IMG/VR virus record: IMGVR_UViG_3300029319_000045
Location: 1 to 47,167 of that record
DNA from: a virus
Reading direction: 5' to 3' (one strand)
Length of the DNA: 47,167 nt
A program made the position numbers and the translations under genes. The notes under the pieces were generated by a model. That model saw only the letters and a list, made by a program, of their open reading frames with translations. It had not been told where the DNA came from and did not search any database. Every line of letters starts with the position of its first letter. The stretch's first letter is position 1. This document shows positions 1 through 4,983 of the stretch, one piece after another.

Positions 1-235
1 GAGATTCAGTTTCAAATAATTCAACTTCATAGCCTTCTATAAAAACTTGATCATTGAATAGTTTATTAATTTGAACTTCGTTTTTATCTCCACTCCGCCA
101 TGCTTCCCATTTCCAATCATCAGGCAATGCACCTTGTAGGAATTCATTGTCTATAAATTGTAATAATTTTACAGGGCAATCAAAATGCAGTTTTCCACCT
201 TTAGGGTTAATCAACAATACAGTTTTATCAGCCAT
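1..235 (-). CDS. Hypothetical protein, 3' end cut by window edge
   Basis: An open frame begins at ATG 235 (reading leftward) and runs off the window after 78 codons without a stop. The protein begins MADKTVLLINPKGGKLHFD and is rich in Trp and acidic residues. I do not recognise the family and see no catalytic motif. An AGAAAGG ribosome site lies about 8 bases upstream of the ATG. It is the last visible member of a leftward string of small genes, and the upstream gene ends only 3 bases before it, so it is very likely co-transcribed with the genes to its right. Confidence 0.7.
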   Translation of the reverse strand, partial: MADKTVLLINPKGGKLHFDCPVKLLQFIDNEFLQGALPDDWKWEAWRSGDKNEVQINKLFNDQVFIEGYEVELFETES

Positions 236-238
236 TTT

Positions 239-634
239 TTATACCTTTCTTTGATTCAAAAATTTGTCAATCATATTGCGATGATCATTTACGAAACTGA
301 TTACTTCATCAAATGTATAAAATGCGTGATGGTAATCCCAATTTTCACTATTTTCTATCCATCCCCAATCATAGGGAACTACCACAAATCTAGGAATTTC
401 TTTCGTTGCATTTGATACAACGTCTATATATCCATATCTTTTATTGGGTTCGGGGTGATCCGTAAAAACTTGCCAATAATTTTTAACTAAAAAACTTGGG
501 CATTCGTCATTAGGATAGCTTATATAGTGTTCCCAACTTTTAGGGATAGGGAGATCACTCCAGTAATGCTCCCTGTCTATAAAACCTCCTTTAATATTTT
601 TAATGTATGCCTCAATTGAATTGTTATTATCCAT
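239..634 (-). CDS. Hypothetical protein (131 aa)
   Basis: A 131-residue soluble protein starting MDNNNSIEAYIKNIKGGF. It is rich in Trp, Tyr and Pro and lacks membrane segments or recognisable motifs. Its start codon lies inside the last codons of the upstream 41-residue gene (overlap 627-634), so it is translationally linked in the leftward accessory operon. The gene to its left starts 3 bases beyond its stop. No function can be assigned. Its compact packing with neighbours and full-length open frame make it a real gene rather than a chance frame. Confidence 0.8.
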   Translation of the reverse strand: MDNNNSIEAYIKNIKGGFIDREHYWSDLPIPKSWEHYISYPNDECPSFLVKNYWQVFTDHPEPNKRYGYIDVVSNATKEIPRFVVVPYDWGWIENSENWDYHHAFYTFDEVISFVNDHRNMIDKFLNQRKV

Positions 635-752
635 TGTTAGCTTTCTTTAGTTTGTCTAATTGATGACCTATTTTTTTTCTTTCTTCGTTTGTTTTGGCAT
701 TTACATATTTTTTTGCCAATTGCAAATATTTTTCAAAATCTTCATTTTTCAT
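627..752 (-). CDS. Small hypothetical protein (41 aa)
   Basis: A 41-codon frame read leftward from ATG 752: MKNEDFEKYLQLAKKYVNA, followed by a Lys-rich tail ending KLKKANNG. It is predicted to be one or two charged helices. The start ATG overlaps the stop of the gene on its right (ATGA arrangement, 749-752). Its own stop overlaps the start of the 131-residue gene on its left. The double overlap is the main evidence that it is translated. No family is recognised, and the function is unknown. Confidence 0.65.
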   Translation of the reverse strand: MKNEDFEKYLQLAKKYVNAKTNEERKKIGHQLDKLKKANNG

Positions 753-943
753 TTGTAGCCTTTCAAAATAAGATTTGCTCTTTTCATTGCTTTCTCTTTT
801 GTGTCAAATAAAAAGTAGTTTTCTTTTAATTTTTTATAATCGTAGCAATGAACAAAAAAACTTTTTTCTTCATTTTTACCTACAACTATTTCTAGTTTAT
901 GAGGTATCGTAATGTATTCTTTTTTCATTTGTTTAGTATCCAT
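749..943 (-). CDS. Hypothetical protein (64 aa)
   Basis: A 64-residue protein, MDTKQMKKEYITIPHKLEI and onward, ending in a Lys-rich helix. It overlaps the start of the next gene by 4 bases (ATGA) and its own start lies inside the 24-residue frame at 925-999. No membrane segment or known motif is visible; the alternation of charged and hydrophobic residues suggests a small alpha/beta fold. It belongs to the same leftward accessory string. A second in-frame ATG (residue 6) is possible as the start, so the N-terminus is not certain. Confidence 0.65.
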   Translation of the reverse strand: MDTKQMKKEYITIPHKLEIVVGKNEEKSFFVHCYDYKKLKENYFLFDTKEKAMKRANLILKGYK

Positions 944-999
944 TCCAAAACAGTTAAAATTAAATACGCAAAATAAATTCCAATAAATAATAAAATCAT
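925..999 (-). CDS. Possible 24-residue membrane peptide
   Basis: Leftward from ATG 999 the frame reads MILLFIGIYFAYLILTVLEW then four residues and stop. It is almost entirely hydrophobic, one transmembrane helix long. Its stop overlaps the start region of the 64-residue gene, like the other overlapping starts in this string. Phages commonly encode such single-helix peptides (lysis regulators, membrane modulators), but a short AT-rich frame can also be hydrophobic by chance because T-rich codons encode Phe, Leu and Ile. No strong ribosome site is visible (AAAAGGATTAAAA upstream is only moderate). Confidence 0.4.
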   Translation of the reverse strand: MILLFIGIYFAYLILTVLEWILNK

Positions 1000-1010
1000 T
1001 TTTAATCCTT

Positions 1011-1718
1011 TTAATGTGCTAAATATACGATCTGATCGTATCTCTTAGACCAACATTTTTTACACTCTCCGCACTTGTGTGTTCCGTCAATAGTCGCATG
1101 GCATAAAACAGAATTATTCGTCTTGATTAAACTATAGTTTTCTACCTTTGATATCACAGTAGAAATTTTATAGTTTGCATTAGGTTTAAATTTGTTTTTG
1201 TTCACCATGTAATCAGAAATCCGAACCACAACATTTTTGGGAAAATCTCCGTATTGTTTTAAATACTTTTTAATAACCGGAAATTCTTTCGTGGGTATCC
1301 AATGCTTAACTTTTGGCGTTTGCTTTGCTACCTCTATAATCCTGATCAAAAATTCAATTCCGTTTGCCTTTGCGTTTGCGTTAAAATCGCCAGAATCTAA
1401 CCACCGGAAATACTTTTTTTCTGTTTTATTTATTAGAGAAACCATAGCATTAACCCAGTCATCTCTATTTTGAATTGCTAAGTTCTGCAACCTTTGGGCA
1501 TGGGATTTTTGAACACTAGGATAATTGTAATTGCCTTCATATGCGTAACAATTTTCACAAACTGAACCTTTGCATTTGTGAAGTTTTGAACCAATGCCAC
1601 AATTTAAAACAGAAATACCAAAGTTATTAACGTCATTCCCCATTTTAGAAGAATGTCCCAAAGTTCCAACAATCTCTGTTGCTTTCTTTTTTGTGAATAT
1701 AATTTTTTGTTCTATCAT
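1011..1718 (-). CDS. GP88-like phage protein
   Basis: The 235-residue product carries the hallmark of the phage gene product 88 family: a conserved SKMG region followed by a Cys-rich block CGIGSKLHKCKGSVCENCYA (about residues 40-60) and a second Cys cluster near the C-terminus (HKCGECKKCW). These Cys pairs could hold a metal. The biochemical role of the family is not known to me. I chose ATG 1718, giving MIEQKIIFTKKKATEI, because a longer frame from 1820 would run through the small Cys gene at 1741-1914 and the extra 34 residues look unlike the family. It is part of the leftward accessory operon. Confidence 0.75.
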   Translation of the reverse strand: MIEQKIIFTKKKATEIVGTLGHSSKMGNDVNNFGISVLNCGIGSKLHKCKGSVCENCYAYEGNYNYPSVQKSHAQRLQNLAIQNRDDWVNAMVSLINKTEKKYFRWLDSGDFNANAKANGIEFLIRIIEVAKQTPKVKHWIPTKEFPVIKKYLKQYGDFPKNVVVRISDYMVNKNKFKPNANYKISTVISKVENYSLIKTNNSVLCHATIDGTHKCGECKKCWSKRYDQIVYLAH

Positions 1719-1740
1719 CTTTCTAGCCTTTCTATGCTTT

Positions 1741-1914
1741 CTATTTAATTGCATATTTTGAATAACAACGGGAACAACAATCTTCTGTCGTGTCTCCGTC
1801 CCACGCAAAAAACCAATCATATGTTTCAGTTTCTTCTGTATTAAAAACCATTTTACAACCTTGACAGGTTACATTTTCAATATTGTAAAAACAGTCTAAT
1901 TGAGATAAATACAT
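1741..1914 (-). CDS. Small Cys-pair (zinc-ribbon-like) protein (57 aa)
   Basis: Leftward from ATG 1914 the frame encodes MYLSQLDCFYNIENVTCQGC and onward to ATRK-poor tail CCSRCYSKYAIK, stop at 1741. Two Cys pairs, C17-x2-C20 and C47-x2-C50, are spaced like a small zinc ribbon. The start is preceded by AGAAAGGATATAGA, a fair ribosome site. It is the first gene of the leftward operon that contains the GP88-like gene. The frame in another register across this stretch extends the GP88 gene upstream, but the Cys pairing and ribosome site favour this small gene. Function is unknown; a DNA- or protein-binding zinc module is an inference. Confidence 0.6.
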   Translation of the reverse strand: MYLSQLDCFYNIENVTCQGCKMVFNTEETETYDWFFAWDGDTTEDCCSRCYSKYAIK

Positions 1915-1977
1915 TCTATATCCTTTCTATCTTTATTCTTTCTAAACTACTTTTATTATTATCTCATACTACTTATA

Positions 1978-1995
1978 GGATAGGGAAAAAACTTG
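1978..1995. repeat. A-tract direct repeat, copy 1
   Basis: GGATAGGGAAAAAACTTG. The same word recurs at 2167-2186 and, less exactly, at 3344-3361. All three copies lie in non-coding DNA in the same orientation and each is followed within 100 bases by a CCCACCCACCC run. Role is unknown; an operator or promoter element is plausible. Confidence 0.55.
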
Positions 1996-2039
1996 CGCCC
2001 TCTTGTTTGTTCCTTGATTCCTGAAACGTGCGCCAAGAT

Positions 2040-2055
2040 CCCACCCACCCAACCC
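2040..2055 (-). other. G-quadruplex motif 1 (minus strand)
   Basis: Four C-triplets at 2040-2042, 2044-2046, 2048-2050 and 2053-2055 give, on the minus strand, four G-triplets separated by 2, 1 and 1 bases. This satisfies the standard G3 N1-7 quadruplex pattern. Whether it folds in vivo is not shown by sequence. Confidence 0.65.
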
Positions 2056-2089
2056 GAAAACCATTGACAAATCAAAGGGAATCGGGAAA

Positions 2090-2106
2090 CCCACCCACCC
2101 CACCCC
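2090..2106 (-). other. G-quadruplex motif 2 (minus strand)
   Basis: C-runs at 2090-2092, 2094-2096, 2098-2101 and 2103-2106 separated by single A residues. The minus strand therefore reads GGGGTGGGGTGGGTGGG, four G-tracts with one-base loops, the arrangement known to form the most stable parallel quadruplexes. Confidence 0.7.
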
Positions 2107-2166
2107 AAACAATTTATAATCTTAGTTCCTGGTTTCATTAGTTAATACCTATTAAACAAGGATAAA

Positions 2167-2200
2167 GGATAGGTAAAAAATACTTGACTTGACAAAAATA
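2167..2200. repeat. A-tract direct repeat, copy 2, with TTGACAAAAAT
   Basis: GGATAGGTAAAAAATACTTG followed closely by TTGACAAAAAT. This matches copy 1 (1978-1995) and copy 3 (3344-3369), where the order ATAGG, A-tract, TTGACAAAAAT is kept. TTGACA resembles a -35 box, but no -10 box follows at the right distance on the plus strand. On the minus strand the same bases supply the T-run of the adjoining terminator. Confidence 0.55.
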
Positions 2201-2218
2201 TGGGTGGGAAACCACCCA
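2191..2218 (-). terminator. Leftward intrinsic terminator
   Basis: TGGGTGG (2201-2207), a GAAA loop and CCACCCA (2212-2218) form a perfect 7-bp stem. Read leftward the stem is followed by TATTTTTG (2200-2193). It lies just past the stop at 2226, so it closes the leftward operon 3253-2226. Confidence 0.8.
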
Positions 2219-2225
2219 CCCAGAT

Positions 2226-2660
2226 TCATTCTTTATTATTAGGTTTGTTCTGATCAAAATCAAAGTATTCGTCCTCATCGTAGTAATACTCATCGCCATT
2301 TTCATCGCATTCTGTTTTTGTAGGGGCTAAACCTACAAGACTACCAAAACCATTACAGGGTGTTTCAATCCTGTAATTACAGAATTGCTCTCCAATGTAA
2401 TCAGGCATAACGATTTCAAAGAACTGTCTAGCAGAGTCATAACAATCTCTACTGAACCACCCTCTCAATGCTTCATCATCTTTAACCTTGATGATCGTAT
2501 CAAGTGGAACAGTAACCAAACCAAAATCTTCTGTATCCAAATGGACAGTTCCTGTGACACGAACCAATTTGTATTTATTCTCTTTAGAATAACCACCAAC
2601 AGTCACTACCCCTTTGAGGTTATCTAAACATTCCTGAATATGTTGATCTGCTTTACTCAT
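2226..2660 (-). CDS. Hypothetical acidic-tailed protein (144 aa)
   Basis: A 144-residue soluble protein beginning MSKADQHIQECLDNLKGVV. The first 100 residues look like a compact mixed fold with regular beta-like hydrophobic patterning; the last 30 are strongly acidic and Tyr-rich (YYYDEDEYFDFDQ), a feature seen in proteins that mimic DNA or bind basic partners. No family is recognised. The start overlaps the stop of the upstream small gene by 4 bases and a GGAGGG ribosome site precedes it. It is the last gene before the leftward terminator at 2191-2218. Confidence 0.85.
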   Translation of the reverse strand: MSKADQHIQECLDNLKGVVTVGGYSKENKYKLVRVTGTVHLDTEDFGLVTVPLDTIIKVKDDEALRGWFSRDCYDSARQFFEIVMPDYIGEQFCNYRIETPCNGFGSLVGLAPTKTECDENGDEYYYDEDEYFDFDQNKPNNKE

Positions 2661-2800
2661 TTCTTCAAACCCTCCTTAATTAAAATCATAAATACTTGCT
2701 TCCTGGAAATACTGCAGCCGAGCTCCTTCTCGAACTTCTTTTGCAATCTGACCAAGAGTTTTAACTCTTGGTCAGTAAACTTAAATAAGATCTGGTTCAT
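2657..2800 (-). CDS. Small ribbon-helix-helix-like protein (47 aa)
   Basis: Leftward from ATG 2800 the frame encodes MNQILFKFTDQELKLLVRLQ, then a Lys/Glu-rich helix, then SISRKQVFMILIKEGLKK. The pattern of a short beta strand with alternating residues, a helix, a turn beginning with Ser-Arg and a final hydrophobic helix is that of Arc/CopG-type ribbon-helix-helix regulators, which dimerise and bind operators. The match is by shape and not by a diagnostic residue, so it is tentative. It overlaps the neighbours on both sides by 4 bases (ATGA), and the ribosome site AGGAGAAAGC is good. It could regulate the repeats in the nearby non-coding regions. Confidence 0.6.
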   Translation of the reverse strand: MNQILFKFTDQELKLLVRLQKKFEKELGCSISRKQVFMILIKEGLKK

Positions 2801-3000
2801 GCTTTCTCCTTTCTTTTAATGGCTTCAAGCATTGTTTCAAACCTCTTAGGAACTACAAAGAAATCATTACAGATATCACACGCGCGATCATCTGGTTTAT
2901 GAGAAAGAGGCCAAGGATTATTACCTTCAACCCAATCTTTATTCTTTGCTACTTCATCACATGACACACCACATAAACAACACTTTGGAACTTCATTCAT
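2797..3000 (-). CDS. Small double-CxxC protein (67 aa)
   Basis: A 67-residue protein with two Cys pairs, C7-x2-C10 and C41-x2-C44, plus an NNPWPL segment between them and a CDICN motif. The arrangement looks like a small treble-clef or zinc-ribbon module; related short proteins of this layout are common in marine phages and bacteria. Zn binding is an inference from the paired Cys. It sits in the middle of the leftward operon with an AGGAGAAAG ribosome site and a 4-base overlap with the next gene. Its target is unknown. Confidence 0.75.
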   Translation of the reverse strand: MNEVPKCCLCGVSCDEVAKNKDWVEGNNPWPLSHKPDDRACDICNDFFVVPKRFETMLEAIKRKEKA

Positions 3001-3022
3001 ACTTTCTCCTTTCGGAGAGGGC

Positions 3023-3253
3023 TCACGCCCTCTCCTTTAGTTTCGAATATAAATTTAGATCCTGAACCAAATCCTCATATACATGAAGGTTCTCGCACAG
3101 GTGTCGAATCATTTTCAATGCAAACGCGTGATTGATTTGCAATAATGACTCTAAACCGTTTTGAGTGAATACTGCGCCCTCACCTTCCATTAGCTTTGGA
3201 TTGATTCTAGCAACGCATTCGGCTACTGCTTTTGACGTGGCTTCGTCTAGCAT
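3023..3253 (-). CDS. Hypothetical protein (76 aa)
   Basis: A 76-residue helical-looking protein starting MLDEATSKAVAECVARINPK, with no membrane segment. It is the first gene of the leftward operon ending at 2226 and has a strong AAGGAGAAAG ribosome site 4-5 bases before ATG 3253. The family is not recognised. Its promoter must lie in 3254-3522, shared back-to-back with terL. The Leu/His-rich second half could pack as a small helical bundle, but no function is claimed. Confidence 0.75.
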   Translation of the reverse strand: MLDEATSKAVAECVARINPKLMEGEGAVFTQNGLESLLQINHAFALKMIRHLCENLHVYEDLVQDLNLYSKLKERA

Positions 3254-3343
3254 ACTTTCTCCTTTCTTGTTAGTTACATACTAAGGATATACCAGATATA
3301 TACTCACGTCTAATTGTTTTTTTTCATCGGAGTCCCTGGTCGC

Positions 3344-3369
3344 ATAGGCAAAAAATATTTGACAAAAAT
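3344..3369. repeat. A-tract direct repeat, copy 3
   Basis: ATAGGCAAAAAATATTTG runs into TTGACAAAAAT, matching copy 2 at 2167-2200 in order and spacing apart from a 4-base difference. A CCCACCCACCC run follows at 3382. Confidence 0.55.
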
Positions 3370-3381
3370 CCTGGCGCGTGA

Positions 3382-3396
3382 CCCACCCACCCGCCC
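3382..3396 (-). other. G-quadruplex motif 3 (minus strand)
   Basis: C-triplets at 3382-3384, 3386-3388, 3390-3392 and 3394-3396 with single-base spacers give GGGCGGGTGGGTGGG on the minus strand, a one-base-loop quadruplex motif. It lies between the divergent leftward operon and terL. Confidence 0.7.
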
Positions 3397-3424
3397 GGTT
3401 TTACTAACACACCTTTACACAAGA

Positions 3425-3476
3425 TTTAGACAAAGGAAAACGTATGAAAAACCTATGACCCCCCACCTTGTCTAAA
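3425..3476 (+). promoter_or_regulatory. Hairpin with 9-bp inverted repeat upstream of terL
   Basis: TTTAGACAA (3425-3433) and TTGTCTAAA (3468-3476) are exact reverse complements; GG 3435-3436 can extend the stem with CC 3466-3467 past a bulged A. The loop holds AAGG-preceded ATG AAA AAC CTA TGA, a four-codon frame. AAGCCTTTTT follows the stem, so a weak terminator or attenuator is possible. It could equally be a protein-binding dyad. Confidence 0.45.
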
Positions 3477-3522
3477 AAGCCTTTTTGCTATAAAATTTTC
3501 ACAAAATTCAAAACGTATCGAA

Positions 3523-4980
3523 ATGTTGATAAAAGAAGACCCAGAAACAGAAATTGCTAGACTCGAGTACAGATTAGCAAGACTGACTGCCTTAGAAGAT
3601 GCAAAGAAAAACTTTTTGTCTTTTGTGCGATTTATCTGGCCTCAGTTTATTTGTGGATACCATCACAAAGAGATGGCAAAACAATTTGAACGATTAGTAA
3701 ATAACCAATGCAATCGCATTATAATTAACATACCACCTCGTCATGGTAAATCTGAATTAACTTCTTATCTGTATTTAGCATGGCTCATGGGCAATCATCC
3801 TAGATCCAAGATCATTCAAGCAACACACACAGCTGAGTTAGCCATGCGTTTTGGTCGTAAGGTCAGAAACCTTATGGATAGTGATGCGTACAAAGAAGTA
3901 TTCCCCGATGTTCGATTGGCTGCAGATAGTAAAGCTGCAGGTCGATGGGAAACAAATAAGGGAGGGGAGTACTTTGCTTCTGGTGTTGGTGGTGCAATGA
4001 CAGGTCGTGGTGCTGACTTTTTGGTTATTGACGATCCGCATTCGGAGCAAGACGCATTGTCTGAAACAGCTATGGAAAAAGCATACGAATGGTACACCTC
4101 TGGTCCTAGACAGCGTTTGCAACCAGGAGGCAAAATTCTTTTAGTTATGACTCGATGGTCTAAAGTTGACTTAACTGCTCAGGTATTAAATGATCAGGCA
4201 AAAGACAGCCGTGCAGATAAATGGGAGGTTATTGAGTTTCCGGCATTGTTGCCAAGCGGTAAACCTACATGGCCTGAGATGTGGAAAGAACAAGATCTTT
4301 TAGCAGTAAAGGCGGCTTTGCCAATATCTAAATGGAATGCTCAATGGCAACAAAACCCAACAGCAGAAGAAGGAGCGATCTTTAAAAGAGAGTGGTGGAA
4401 TGTGTATGAGGGTCAAACCATACCTTCATTAGATTATGTGATACAAAGTTACGATACTGCGTATACCAAAAAAGAGACAGCAGACTTTTCTGCAATCACA
4501 ACGTGGGGGGTTTTTCGCCCAGACGAAGAAACAGAAGCTTTGATCTTAATTGACTCAAAGAAAGGAAGATGGGATTTTCCTGAGTTAAAAAAGGTCGCAT
4601 ATGAATTATATAAATACTGGAGTCCAGATTGTGTTTTAATAGAGGCTAAGGCATCAGGTTTACCTTTGTCTCAAGAACTTCGCAGAACTGGTATTCCTGT
4701 AGTAAACTACTCACCAGGAGGAAGAAACTCTGGAACAGATAAGATTAGTAGAGCAAATGCGATTGCTCCTGTTTTTGAGGCCGGAATGGTGTGGGCTCCA
4801 GATGAACCTTGGGCAGAGGAGGTTGTTGAAGAGATGGCAGAATTTCCGTATGGTGACCATGATGACTTGGTTGATAGTGCGGTTCAAGCAGTCATGCGGT
4901 TTCGACAGGGTAACTTCATCGATTTACCCTCTGATTATATTGAGGACGAAGTGGGTCCTCCACAATTTTCTTATTATTGA
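3523..4980 (+). CDS. terL: Terminase large subunit (TerL)
   Basis: The packaging motor: its ATPase domain pumps DNA into the prohead and its nuclease domain cuts the concatemer. The N-terminal ATPase shows Walker A PPRHGKSE (residues 71-78), Walker B FLVIDDP (166-172) and a coupling motif ILLVMTRWS (205-213). The C-terminal RNase H-like nuclease has acidic residues at YDTAY (D311), VLIEAK (E374) and DHDDLVD (D448 and D451). At 485 residues it is of normal length. No ribosome site precedes ATG 3523 and no other in-frame start lies close upstream, so initiation may be weak or leader-controlled. No small subunit gene is seen next to it, which is unusual but not rare in marine phages. Confidence 0.97.
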   Translation: MLIKEDPETEIARLEYRLARLTALEDAKKNFLSFVRFIWPQFICGYHHKEMAKQFERLVNNQCNRIIINIPPRHGKSELTSYLYLAWLMGNHPRSKIIQATHTAELAMRFGRKVRNLMDSDAYKEVFPDVRLAADSKAAGRWETNKGGEYFASGVGGAMTGRGADFLVIDDPHSEQDALSETAMEKAYEWYTSGPRQRLQPGGKILLVMTRWSKVDLTAQVLNDQAKDSRADKWEVIEFPALLPSGKPTWPEMWKEQDLLAVKAALPISKWNAQWQQNPTAEEGAIFKREWWNVYEGQTIPSLDYVIQSYDTAYTKKETADFSAITTWGVFRPDEETEALILIDSKKGRWDFPELKKVAYELYKYWSPDCVLIEAKASGLPLSQELRRTGIPVVNYSPGGRNSGTDKISRANAIAPVFEAGMVWAPDEPWAEEVVEEMAEFPYGDHDDLVDSAVQAVMRFRQGNFIDLPSDYIEDEVGPPQFSYY

Positions 4981-4983
4981 TAA

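Larger units (their letters stand above)
1915..2225. promoter_or_regulatory. Non-coding control region with C-rich repeats
   Basis: About 310 bases with no credible gene. It holds the leader of the GP88 operon, two G-quadruplex motifs on the minus strand, two copies of an A-tract repeat (ATAGG then AAAAAA) and the leftward terminator of the operon to its right. The local C-rich runs contrast with the AT-rich surroundings. The leftward promoter for 1914 must lie here, but I could not identify convincing -35 and -10 boxes; a TATAAG-like element lies near 1972-1977 on the minus strand. No tRNA-like fold was seen. Confidence 0.6.
3254..3522. promoter_or_regulatory. Divergent control region before terL
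   Basis: About 270 bases between the leftward operon and terL with no credible gene longer than a few codons. It contains copy 3 of the A-tract/TTGACAAAAAT repeat, G-quadruplex motif 3, and an 11-bp stem with a 29-base loop (3425-3476). AAAACGTAT occurs twice (3437-3445 and 3510-3518), the second just before the terL start. AT-rich elements near 3286-3313 could serve a leftward promoter but match consensus poorly. Being directly upstream of terL and lacking a terS, it is also a candidate for the packaging site. Confidence 0.6.

Noticed and set aside
1719-1820. Upstream 34-residue extension of the GP88 gene (start at 1820)
   Set aside because: It overlaps the small Cys gene, lacks a ribosome site and does not look like the family.
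3359-3364. TTGACA as a sigma-70 -35 box for terL
   Set aside because: No -10 box at 16-18 bases; the stretch there is C-rich.
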